A DNA stretch of 64,000 nucleotides from Bacteroidota bacterium (GTDB lineage: Bacteria > Bacteroidota > Bacteroidia > AKYH767-A > OLB10), in the NCBI GenBank assembly GCA_016713925.1, contig JADJOH010000002.1, positions 930,001 through 994,000 of the forward strand, given 5' to 3'. The notes under the pieces are model-generated. The model was not told where the DNA came from, did no database searches, and saw only the letters and a list, made by a program, of their open reading frames with translations. Of this stretch, positions 57,065 to 64,000 are shown piece after piece (position 1 is the first letter of the stretch; each line of letters opens with the position of its first letter). Made by a program: the position numbers and the translations under genes.

Positions 57065-57104
57065 CGATGTGTAGCCACGTTACATGTAACGCGGCTACAC
57101 ATCG
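57065..57104. repeat. Intergenic palindrome CGATGTGTAGCC
   Basis: CGATGTGTAGCC / GGCTACACATCG arms with inner CGTTACATGTAACG, a near-perfect 40-bp palindrome. Degenerate copies (GATGTGTAGCCCGGA, GATGAGTAGCCGCGATG) lie just upstream at 57001-57045. The remaining bases between pyrH and lysA show nothing else. Confidence 0.75.
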
Positions 57105-57293
57105 CGTATACAAATCGCTGCCACTGATTCTTCCTATTGATAATAAAAATGATATATGATCACTACAAATCTATTGTTCGCTATGCAACAACACATCCCA
57201 GTCAACTAATCCTCAAATTCAAACCTGTCTCCCGCCAGAGAGATCATCACCATTATAAAATCATCATTTCCAAATCTTCAAATCACCCCATCT

Positions 57294-58520
57294 TCAAATT
57301 TCAATCATATTCCGGGTAATATCATCAAGCGTCTCTCTTTTACGAATAAGATGAAATTTTCCATCCATCATTAAAACTTCGGCTGGGCGTGGCCGTGAGT
57401 TGTAATTATTACTCATGGTAAATCCATAGGCTCCGGCGTTGAGGATAGCCAGGGTATCGCCTTCTCTGACTTCATTTAATTTTCTGTCGACGGCGAAGGT
57501 GTCTGTTTCACAGATATACCCTACCACCGAATAAATACGCGGTGTACCATTGGGATTACTCAGGTTGATGATATGATGATAGGCATCATAAAACATAGGA
57601 CGGATCAAATGATTTTGTCCGGAATTCACGCCTGCAAAAACAGTAGCCGTGGTTTGCTTGATGACATTCACGCTCACCAGCAATGCACCCGATTCGCTGA
57701 CTAAAAATTTCCCGGGTTCAAACCATAATTCCAGTTCCTTGCCATACTCTTTACAAAATGAACGAAATCGTTCTGTAATCACTTTCCCTAATTCCTCCAC
57801 ATCGGTCGTCACATCATCTTCCTTGTAAGCCACTTTAAAACCGCTGCCAAAATCGAGAAATTCAAGGTCACTAAAATTAACAGCAGCTTCGAAGAGGAGA
57901 TCTGCAGCGCGCACGAATACACCGGAGTCGAGGATATCACTACCGGTATGCATATGCAATCCATTCACCACAATTTTTTCTTTTTCGACGATGCGCAACA
58001 CATGTCGCAATTGATGAATAGAAATTCCAAACTTCGAGTCGATATGACCGGTTTGAATATGAGAAGTTCCACCTGCGACGATATGCGGATTAATACGGAT
58101 ACAGCAGGGGATCGTATTTCCGTACTTATGTCCGAACTGTTCGAGCAGCGAGATGTTATCAATATTCACCTGCACGCCCAACTCCACAGCAGACACCAAC
58201 TCTTCAAAGGCCACGCTGTTGGGTGTAAACAATATTTCAGAAGGTTCGAATCCGGCCATCAATCCCAACTGCACCTCCTGAATAGAAACGGCATCGAGTC
58301 CCGAACCCTGCTTCAACAACAAGCGCAGCACATTAATATTATTACATGCTTTCAAAGCATACTTCACCTTCAGTTTCACACCGGAGAAAGAATCGTTCAA
58401 CCGTTTATACTGATCAATAATTTTATCACCATCATATAAATACAACGGCGTTCCGTATTGTTCAACAATTTGCTGCACAGGTAATGCTTGCAGACGAGCG
58501 ATAGCATTTGAAATTGACAT
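57294..58520 (-). CDS. lysA: Diaminopimelate decarboxylase
   Basis: PLP-dependent last step of lysine synthesis. 408 residues. The PLP Lys lies in KVKYALKACNN. HMHTGSDI, LDFGSGFKV, FEPGKFLVSESG, CETDTFAVDR (catalytic Cys) and NAGAYGFTMSNNYNSRPRP are all present. It is placed between tsf and pyrH, with repeats on both sides. Confidence 0.95.
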   Translation of the reverse strand: MSISNAIARLQALPVQQIVEQYGTPLYLYDGDKIIDQYKRLNDSFSGVKLKVKYALKACNNINVLRLLLKQGSGLDAVSIQEVQLGLMAGFEPSEILFTPNSVAFEELVSAVELGVQVNIDNISLLEQFGHKYGNTIPCCIRINPHIVAGGTSHIQTGHIDSKFGISIHQLRHVLRIVEKEKIVVNGLHMHTGSDILDSGVFVRAADLLFEAAVNFSDLEFLDFGSGFKVAYKEDDVTTDVEELGKVITERFRSFCKEYGKELELWFEPGKFLVSESGALLVSVNVIKQTTATVFAGVNSGQNHLIRPMFYDAYHHIINLSNPNGTPRIYSVVGYICETDTFAVDRKLNEVREGDTLAILNAGAYGFTMSNNYNSRPRPAEVLMMDGKFHLIRKRETLDDITRNMIEI

Positions 58521-58574
58521 ATGAAATGAAAGTTTAAGGTTTAAGGTTTAAAGCTTAGCAGTTTTTCCCAGAGA

Positions 58575-58670
58575 GCGTAGCGAACGATCCCCCAGCGGAG
58601 CGAACGATCCTCCCAGTGATCTCGTCATACTCATTTCATCTACGACTCAATGATTCTGACGAGAGAACGA
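58575..58670. repeat. GAACGATCC words and TCTCGTCA/TGACGAGA hairpin
   Basis: GCGAACGATCCCCCAGCGGA and variants are followed by TCTCGTCA (58620-58627) and TGACGAGA (58656-58663), which can form a hairpin. It precedes composite repeat copy B; the same order recurs near 62740-62930. Confidence 0.6.
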
Positions 58671-58689
58671 TCCTTCCAGAGGTTTTCCG

Positions 58690-58828
58690 ATGAATCGATT
58701 CTCAGTTCTATTTTGTACTTTTCTTTGCATGACATTTCAAATTCAACCCCTTCAGGGTTGGGGCGTCCGGCGATCCGTAACTCCGGGTTGTACCCGGAGT
58801 TACTCAGGTTGAACCCCTTCAGGGTTCC
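58690..58828 (+). repeat. Composite triple-hairpin repeat, copy B
   Basis: A lead of about 50 bp (GAATCGATTCTCAGTTCTAT ... GCATGACATTTCAA) precedes three palindromes: AACCCCTTCAGGGTT, TAACTCCGGGTTGTACCCGG with its 3' arm AGTTA, and AACCCCTTCAGGGTT again. Confidence 0.75.
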
Positions 58829-58866
58829 GCTTACCATGGATTTCCCAGAGCGAGAGATCTTCCCAG

Positions 58867-59015
58867 AGATCTTTCGGAGATTCGATTCTCAACTCTATTT
58901 ATTTTTTCCTATGCATGACATTTCAATATTCAACCCCTTCGGGGTTGGGGCGTTCGGCGATCTGTAACTCCGGGTTGCACCCGGAGTTACTCAGGTTGAA
59001 CCCCTTCAGGGTTCC
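58867..59015 (+). repeat. Composite triple-hairpin repeat, copy C
   Basis: A direct repeat of copy B about 187 bp further on, with the same lead and three palindromes; the first reads AACCCCTTCGGGGTT, still pairing. A CCTTGAA tandem (about 59060-59085) follows. Confidence 0.75.
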
Positions 59016-59085
59016 GTAATTTCCATGGTATCCTTTAAACATTAAACCTAAAGCCCTGAACCTTGAACCTTGAACCTTGAACTTT

Positions 59086-59146
59086 ACATTAAACGTGTTC
59101 ACGTTTAATGTAAAAAAGCCGATCCAGGTATTCCGGATCGGCTTTT
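59086..59146 (-). terminator. Two stacked hairpins after tsf
   Basis: Nearest tsf is the stem AAAAGCCGATCC / GGATCGGCTTTT (59114-59146), an A/T-ended terminator. Directly beyond it is a perfect palindrome ACATTAAACGTG-TT-CACGTTTAATGT (59086-59111), which could add to termination or be a protein-binding site. Confidence 0.75.
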
Positions 59147-59165
59147 CATATTAGGGGTTTTGTAA

Positions 59166-60002
59166 TTATCCTATTTGAACTCTCCGGAAGATGGTAACGG
59201 TGAGACCTTTCTCAACACCATCGAGGTATTGTTTCACGGTCTTTTTATCTTCCTTCACGAACGCCTGGTTGAGGAGGGTATTTTCCTGGTAGAACTTATT
59301 CAGTTTACCGGCGGCTATCTTCTCCACCATTTCTTCAGGTTTACCTTCCTGACGAATCATATCCTTAGCAATTTCCAGCTCACGTTCTACTACGCTGCTA
59401 TCCACATCATCCTTATCAATAGCAACAGGATTCATTGCAGCAATTTGCATCGCTACATCTTTACCTGCAGTTGCATCAGCAGTTGCTGAAGAGAGTCCTA
59501 CCATTGAAGCAAGACGGTTACCGGGGTGATTATAAACGATCACTTTAGGTGCAGTAATTTTTTCAAAGGCACTCAATTCGATTTTCTCTCCGATCTTCCC
59601 GATCATATCGAACAACTTATCGTTGATTGTAGTGCCATCCAATGGAAGGGCTTTCAATGCTTCTACATCAGAAGGATTATTCTTCATCGCCGCATCAAGA
59701 ATCGACTCGGCGAAATTGGTGAAATCAGAATTCTTAGCAACGAAATCCGTTTCACAGCTTAATGAAATCAGGAAGCCTTCCGTTCCGGCAGTATTTGTTT
59801 TAGCGAGGATATAACCTTCTTTCGCTTCACGATCGGCACGGTTTGCGGCTACTTTCTGACCTTTCTTACGAAGGTAATCTACAGCCTGTTCAAAATCACC
59901 ACCCGCTTCTGCGAGTGCTTTTTTACAATCCATCATGCCGGCGCCTGTCATTTGACGGAGCTTATTTACATCGGCAGCTGTAACTGGTGCAGCAGTTGAC
60001 AT
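59166..60002 (-). CDS. tsf: Translation elongation factor Ts
   Basis: Nucleotide exchange factor for EF-Tu. 278 residues. The UBA-like N-terminus (VNKLRQMTGAGMMDCKKALA) and core (SLSCETDFVAKNSDF, IVYNHPGNRLASMVGLS) match the family. It follows rpsB, with a small hairpin between. Confidence 0.96.
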   Translation of the reverse strand: MSTAAPVTAADVNKLRQMTGAGMMDCKKALAEAGGDFEQAVDYLRKKGQKVAANRADREAKEGYILAKTNTAGTEGFLISLSCETDFVAKNSDFTNFAESILDAAMKNNPSDVEALKALPLDGTTINDKLFDMIGKIGEKIELSAFEKITAPKVIVYNHPGNRLASMVGLSSATADATAGKDVAMQIAAMNPVAIDKDDVDSSVVERELEIAKDMIRQEGKPEEMVEKIAAGKLNKFYQENTLLNQAFVKEDKKTVKQYLDGVEKGLTVTIFRRVQIG

Positions 60003-60108
60003 TTTATTTTTTATTTTATATTAGTTTAACTCTGAAATTTCAATTTATCCTCTTCCACGAACTTCTAACGAACTAAACGTTTCAGAGCAAGAAATATTTT
60101 TTTAAAGA

Positions 60109-60135
60109 AGGCGGGATGTTTTGAAGAACCCGCCT
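60109..60135 (-). terminator. Hairpin between rpsB and tsf, possible attenuator
   Basis: AGGCGGG / CCCGCCT stem just after the rpsB stop. No long T-run follows on the minus strand, so it may only reduce tsf transcription or protect the rpsB mRNA end. Confidence 0.5.
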
Positions 60136-60148
60136 GCTTAATTAATTT

Positions 60149-61018
60149 TTATCTTCTTGGTGCTCCGCCTCCACCGCCTTTGCGGGGACGGTTACTACCT
60201 CCACCACCGGGTTTTTGAGGGGCACGGCCTGTTGATTCACCACCCTCTTCATCGGTAACGGCGATCATCTTACGCTCTTCTGTTTCTTCTTCTGTAGCTG
60301 CTTCGCGCTCACGCTCCTGTTCTTTATCCACTTTACGCTCTGCGAGACCTTCTTCCACCGCTTTGACCATAATATTCATGATCAACTCAATTGACTTACT
60401 GGCATCATCATTTGCAGGGATTGGAAAATCGATCACAGAAGGATCACTATTGGTATCATTGATAGCGATAGTAGGGATTCCCAATTTAATGGCTTCATCT
60501 ACTGCGATATGTTCTTTCACTGTATCCACTATAAATAGTGCAGCAGGAAGACGATTCAGGTCAGCAATAGAACCCAACAATTTCTCCATCTTCGATTTCT
60601 GGCGACCCATCATGAGGCGCTCTTTCTTCGAGAGATTTTCCACTGTACCATCGCTCAGCATTTTATCCAGTGAAGTCATTTTCTTCACGGACTTACGCTG
60701 TGTAGCGAAGTTGGTCAGCATACCACCGGGCCAGCGCTCTGTGATATAAGGCATGTTCACTGATTTCGCGGCACCTGCAACAATTTCCTTTGCTTGCTTC
60801 TTGGTAGCAACGAAAAGAATTTTCTTACCGGATTTTGCGATTTGCTTTACAGCGGCTGCAGCTTCCTCCAGTTTCGCATGGGTTTTATTCAGATCGATAA
60901 TATGAATGCCATTGCGCTCCATGAAGATATAAGCGGCCATCTTCGGGTTCCACTTGCGCTTAAGGTGACCAAAATGGACACCGGCATTGAGAAGTTCTTC
61001 TTGCGTTACGTTGATCAT
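60149..61018 (-). CDS. rpsB: Ribosomal protein S2
   Basis: Small-subunit protein of 289 residues (NAGVHFGHLKRKWNPKMAAY, WPGGMLTNFATQRKSV, PAALFIVDTVKEHIAVDEA). The last 60 residues are an acidic then Gly/Arg-rich low-complexity tail (TGRAPQKPGGGGSNRPRKGG), longer than in most bacteria. Confidence 0.96.
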   Translation of the reverse strand: MINVTQEELLNAGVHFGHLKRKWNPKMAAYIFMERNGIHIIDLNKTHAKLEEAAAAVKQIAKSGKKILFVATKKQAKEIVAGAAKSVNMPYITERWPGGMLTNFATQRKSVKKMTSLDKMLSDGTVENLSKKERLMMGRQKSKMEKLLGSIADLNRLPAALFIVDTVKEHIAVDEAIKLGIPTIAINDTNSDPSVIDFPIPANDDASKSIELIMNIMVKAVEEGLAERKVDKEQEREREAATEEETEERKMIAVTDEEGGESTGRAPQKPGGGGSNRPRKGGGGGAPRR

Positions 61019-61093
61019 TACGCTGATTGTATATTATTAAGGTGGTGGTATAAAGCAACTACTGCAAGCAGTACCGGCTTCACACCTGATGGA

Positions 61094-61480
61094 TTAACGT
61101 TTACTGAACTGGAAGCGACGACGAGCTTTCTTCTGACCGAACTTCTTACGTTCAACCATACGCGGATCGCGGGTCATCAATCCATTCGCCTTTAATACCG
61201 GACGAAATTCGGCGTTGATTTTAACAAGAGCACGGGCAACGGCCATACGAATAGCTTCCGCCTGACCGTTAAATCCACCTCCGAAAACATTTACATTCAC
61301 GTCGTACTGATCTCTGGTTTTTGATAAATCAAAAGCCTGTACTAAGAGATTCTGTAAAGGAAGCGTCGGGAAATACTCCTTATAATCCTTATTATTTACT
61401 TTAATAGAACCATTTCCGGGTTGAACATAAACGCGGGCAACGGCGGTCTTACGGCGACCTATGGTATGTGTAATTTCCAT
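61094..61480 (-). CDS. rpsI: Ribosomal protein S9
   Basis: 128 residues, with TIGRRKTAVARVYV and the C-terminal QKKARRRFQFSKR that reaches the ribosomal P site. It lies 10 nt after rplM. Confidence 0.96.
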   Translation of the reverse strand: MEITHTIGRRKTAVARVYVQPGNGSIKVNNKDYKEYFPTLPLQNLLVQAFDLSKTRDQYDVNVNVFGGGFNGQAEAIRMAVARALVKINAEFRPVLKANGLMTRDPRMVERKKFGQKKARRRFQFSKR

Positions 61481-61490
61481 GTTTGTCTAA

Positions 61491-61940
61491 TCAGTACTTA
61501 AGGGTTACCGCTTTAGGTTGTTGAGCCGCATGAGGATGCTCACCACCGGCATAAATAAAGAGATTGCCTTTGATGGCATTACCCAAACGGGATTTTGGCA
61601 ACATACCATAAATTGCTTTCTCCACTACCATAGTAGGTTTCTGAAGGATCAATTTGGCAGGTGACACAAAACGCTGACCACCGGGGTAACCGGTATGAGA
61701 AACGTACTCACGCTCGGTCCATTTACGGCCGGTGAGACGCACCTTATCAGCATTAATAATGATCACATTATCGCCGCAATCTACGTGCGGGGTGTAATTG
61801 GCTTTATGCTTACCACGAAGCATCATGGCAGCCTGAGATGCAAATCGGCCCAGCACCTGGTCCTTAGCGTCCAGAACGACCCACTCTTTGGTAACGGTCT
61901 TGGCATTAGCCGATACGGTTTTGTAACTTAACGTATCCAC
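61491..61940 (-). CDS. rplM: Ribosomal protein L13
   Basis: 149 residues, starting at GTG 61940 with VDTLSYKTVSANAKTVTKEW as in other Bacteroidota. Upstream in-frame codons lie across the promoter region. Motifs: LDAKDQVLGRFAS, YTPHVDCGDNVIIINADKV, LPKSRLGNAI. First gene of the rplM-rpsI-rpsB-tsf run. Confidence 0.95.
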   Translation of the reverse strand: MDTLSYKTVSANAKTVTKEWVVLDAKDQVLGRFASQAAMMLRGKHKANYTPHVDCGDNVIIINADKVRLTGRKWTEREYVSHTGYPGGQRFVSPAKLILQKPTMVVEKAIYGMLPKSRLGNAIKGNLFIYAGGEHPHAAQQPKAVTLKY

Positions 61941-61977
61941 GGTATATAAATTAGTATTGTGTTTTTCAATGGGAGGG

Positions 61978-62008
61978 CAAAAGTAGAACATTTTATTTGA
62001 ATAACAAA
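61978..62008 (-). promoter_or_regulatory. Bacteroidota promoter of the rplM operon
   Basis: Minus strand: TTTG (62008-62005), 19-nt spacer, TACTTTTG (61985-61978). Spacing and both boxes match the consensus exactly, giving a leader of about 30 nt before the GTG. Confidence 0.8.
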
Positions 62009-62116
62009 CACTATTAACAATTTTTAATTAACTGTTATGTAGTTGATTAAAAGCGTCATGAACAATAAATTGTTAATTCTCGAAATGGGAATTTTCTTAT
62101 TATTGGAATAAGGTAC

Positions 62117-62163
62117 GTCTCGTCATGCTCATCTCATCTGCGATGAACTGATTCTGACGAGAC
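62117..62163. repeat. GTCTCGTCA / TGACGAGAC hairpin
   Basis: A 9-bp perfect stem around CTCATCTCATCTGCGATGA, the same family as 58620-58663 and 63128-63175. It sits in the gap between the ribosomal operon and the four-helix protein gene, which otherwise holds only A/T-rich DNA. Confidence 0.65.
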
Positions 62164-62320
62164 TGGGGAGAGTGGGGCGTTGTCTCCACAAATACAGACC
62201 TCTTTTGGTTAAGGAAAACTCCAGCTAGGCATTAAATATCAAGTATATAAGACGATTAAACGGATATAAATGTTTATCAAACGGCTTTGGGAATTTAAAG
62301 GATTAGTATTGCATCAAACA

Positions 62321-62683
62321 ATGAAGATGAGAGTACATCATAAATTGGTGGTATGGCAAAATGCAAGAAAGCTGGTGAAAGAGGCTTATCAAATGACAAG
62401 GTCCTTTCCGAAAGAGGAGATGTTTAGTTTAACGCAGCAAATAAAAAGGGCTTCGGTTTCCATACCGGCGAATATTAGCGAAGGAACGGGTCGAAAAACA
62501 AAAAAAAGACAATCCAGATTTCTAACCATTGCTCATGGTTCCGCCTTTGAACTGGAAACACTTTTCATCATTTCCTGCGAACTTGAATTTATTGCGGAGG
62601 ATTCTCTTATTAAACTTTTGGAAAAAACAGAAATGATCACTGTTCAATTGAATGGTCTTCTCAATAAATATCAAACCGATTAA
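62321..62683 (+). CDS. Four-helix bundle protein (23S rRNA intervening-sequence type)
   Basis: A 120-residue member of the S23/four-helix-bundle family (VWQNARKLVKEAYQMT, FSLTQQIKRASVSIPANISE, ANISEGTGRK, GSAFELETLFIIS). First known from intervening sequences inside 23S rRNA genes, it is often found free-standing in Bacteroidota; the function is unknown. ATG 62321 fits the family start. It is flanked on both sides by palindromic repeats. Confidence 0.88.
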   Translation: MKMRVHHKLVVWQNARKLVKEAYQMTRSFPKEEMFSLTQQIKRASVSIPANISEGTGRKTKKRQSRFLTIAHGSAFELETLFIISCELEFIAEDSLIKLLEKTEMITVQLNGLLNKYQTD

Positions 62684-62789
62684 TTTAGTCAAAACCCCTC
62701 CTTACGAATGCAGCGAGTGATCCTCTGAGAGATCTCGTTAGAATTATTGCATAGAAGATGAGATGGGGAATGAAAAGACGAACGGTCTT

Positions 62790-62932
62790 CCGGTGAATCG
62801 ATTCTACGTTCTATCTGATTTTTTCTGTACATGATATTTCAATATTCAACCCCTTCAGGGTTGGACCGCCTGATGATCTGTAACTCCGGGTTGCACCCAG
62901 AGTTACAACTATTGAACCCCTTCAGGGTTCCG
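62790..62932 (+). repeat. Composite triple-hairpin repeat, copy D
   Basis: Lead GAATCGATTCTACG ... CATGATATTTCAATATT, then AACCCCTTCAGGGTT, TAACTCCGGGTTGCACCCAG with its 3' arm AGTTA, then AACCCCTTCAGGGTT. Confidence 0.75.
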
Positions 62933-62999
62933 TTTCGAACGAAGTCTTAACACGGGATATGATCTCAATATCTATTTGTGATAGCGAAGCAACGTTTTA

Positions 63000-63180
63000 A
63001 AATTGAAGCTAATGAGCGCAGTGAGTGATCCCATCCCACCACCTCCTAATCTCGTCTCGTCATCACTCAACTCGTCTTTGACTGAGTTGAAACTGACGAG
63101 ACGAGATGATCCTCCCCTCCTCCCAACGATCTCGTCAGATTCATTACATCGAAGATGAAATGAGAAATGACGAGAGAGTG
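63000..63180. repeat. GACGAGA-type hairpins downstream of the methyltransferase gene
   Basis: CTCGTC / GACGAG pairs at 63053-63100 and 63131-63175, mixed with GATCCTCCC and GAGCGCAGTGAGTGATCC words seen in other gaps. The rest of 62933-63000 shows nothing. Confidence 0.55.
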
Positions 63181-63181
63181 A

Positions 63182-63907
63182 TCATCTCTTCGTACCAACG
63201 GCAATAACGGAAAGGCCAATTCTGTTCAAAGTTAACTTATCTAAAATGCGGGCGATGGGAACCAATTTATCATAGGTGTTCATCTGACCTCCTTCAATTT
63301 CTTTTTTCTTCATGATTTTTCCACCTGTGAACCAGGCGGGGATGCCGAGTGCGTTAAAGTGCCAATATTTTTCAATAAAAAGTCCCGAACCAGAGAAAAG
63401 ATTAAGCAAATCTTTCATTTTATATCTTTTGAAATGAAGGAGTCCTTTATCGATTTCATTATAAAGATATGGGCCAGCAGGTACAAGTATGAATACGCTG
63501 CCACCAGGTTTAATTAAAGAAATCATATTCGTTAAAGCAAGCGCGTCATCTTCTATATGTTCAATCACATTAAGTGCAAACGTTGAATCAAAGGAATGCA
63601 GAAGGTCTGCGTATTCATTGGCAAAATCAGGATGAACAAGGTCTAGCTTCAGGACATTTTGCTGCGGAAACTTATTCTGTAATGCATTGCAATAATTTTC
63701 CCTTATGTCACTTAATGTGATGTCGGATTCCATTGCAATAAAATACTTTGAAATATTTCCGATTCCACTTCCGATTTCCAGAATTTTTCCCTTCATATAG
63801 GGCTGTACCTGCTCAAACATCCATGCGTTAAAACGCGCTGCATCTGAGATTGCTTCGAGCGTGTGTAAACCCTCCGGATCTATTTGCTTAAAATGGAAGG
63901 AGCTCAT
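63182..63907 (-). CDS. SAM-dependent methyltransferase (class I)
   Basis: A 241-residue Rossmann-fold methyltransferase: motif I ILEIGSGIGNISKYF, acidic motif II DITLSDIRENY, post-I LDLVHPDF, FALNVIEHIEDDALAL, and LIKPGGSVFILVPAG. The overall form is like enzymes encoded beside glycosyltransferases in Bacteroidota surface-polysaccharide loci. The start may overlap the end of another gene (ATGA at 63904-63907). The substrate is unknown. Confidence 0.82.
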   Translation of the reverse strand: MSSFHFKQIDPEGLHTLEAISDAARFNAWMFEQVQPYMKGKILEIGSGIGNISKYFIAMESDITLSDIRENYCNALQNKFPQQNVLKLDLVHPDFANEYADLLHSFDSTFALNVIEHIEDDALALTNMISLIKPGGSVFILVPAGPYLYNEIDKGLLHFKRYKMKDLLNLFSGSGLFIEKYWHFNALGIPAWFTGGKIMKKKEIEGGQMNTYDKLVPIARILDKLTLNRIGLSVIAVGTKR

Positions 63908-64000
63908 GAAATGTTAAATTTGCTTTTGTGTTTTTCCGGTACAACTTTATCTGTCAATTCTTCCAATGCTAGTCAGGAAAAAAGATTATATCTCAATATG
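63904..64000 (-). CDS. Possible C-terminal fragment of an upstream gene, cut by the window edge
   Basis: One minus-strand frame reads ILRYNLFS, a TGA stop, then LALEELTDKVVPEKHKSKFN and two more residues before its own stop, which overlaps the methyltransferase start (ATGA). If the TGA is a CGA misread or a nonsense change, this is the end of a gene outside the window. Otherwise it is chance. Confidence 0.25.

Noticed and set aside
63904..64000. TGA recoding as a sense codon
   Set aside because: Several sound genes in the window, such as sufS and the methyltransferase at 63182, end in TGA, so a local nonsense change or chance frame is simpler.

Overview
The window reads as chromosomal DNA of an uncultured or environmental Bacteroidota, probably of the Chitinophagales/Flavobacteriales kind. 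Evidence: a PorW/SprE-type component of the type IX secretion system (T9SS), several secreted proteins ending in T9SS sorting domains, DUF2480, a bifunctional DAHP synthase/chorismate mutase, GTG-initiated RplM starting VDTLSYKT, and promoters of the Bacteroidota type (TTTG, 19-20 nt, TAnnTTTG) ahead of rplM, hppA and a lipoprotein gene. No rRNA, tRNA, CRISPR array or prophage was seen.

Layout. 0.2-1.8 kb: a heavily frameshifted T9SS-secreted protein. 2.2-6.9 kb (minus): M23 peptidase, AsmA-like protein, sensor histidine kinase. 7.1-11.5 kb (plus): porW/sprE, a LytTR membrane regulator and a DUF2306-like protein. 11.5-16 kb: a secreted protein, a 266-bp structured repeat, and a membrane pyrophosphatase with an unusual Cys-rich tail. 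16-20 kb: YidD-like protein, two related membrane-anchored proteins with overlapping genes, WD40 protein. 20.7-24.5 kb: TMTC-like membrane TPR protein, lipoprotein, TlpA-like thioredoxin. 24.8-29.7 kb: a large secreted lysyl-oxidase-like protein and a propeller protein. 30.3-40.6 kb (minus): complete suf operon (sufA-B-C-D-S-E-T), then DUF2480, TonB-like, polyprenyl synthase and dnaG. 40.6-41.7 kb: repeats and an anomalous GC-rich patch. 41.7-46.4 kb (minus): three secreted proteins of unknown function, PiT phosphate transporter and its DUF47 partner. 46.5-51.1 kb: thiL, glycosyltransferase, S8 protease, superoxide dismutase. 51.15-52.6 kb: an array of palindromes carrying two identical GIY-YIG nuclease genes. 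52.6-55.1 kb: cmoA, an ICMT-like methyltransferase and DAHP synthase/chorismate mutase in one tight operon. 55.3-62 kb (minus): rplM-rpsI-rpsB-tsf, lysA, pyrH, frr. 62-64 kb: repeats, a four-helix-bundle protein and a methyltransferase.

The best candidate for an undescribed system is the GIY-YIG/palindrome array at 51.15-52.6 kb. It resembles REP elements and their associated transposases in other bacteria, but with a small GIY-YIG nuclease in the enzyme's place. Also notable are the prephenate-linked cmoA operon, the lysyl oxidase with every catalytic residue aligned, the Cys-rich tail on the proton pyrophosphatase, and a 266-bp dispersed element with perfect 16-bp inverted termini.

Data quality. 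At least six genes are split by what looks like one missing base, mostly in short homopolymers (histidine kinase, porW, yidD, WD40 protein, lipoprotein, PiT transporter). Each is repaired by adding one base, so sequencing or assembly error is more likely than gene decay. They are annotated here as single genes.
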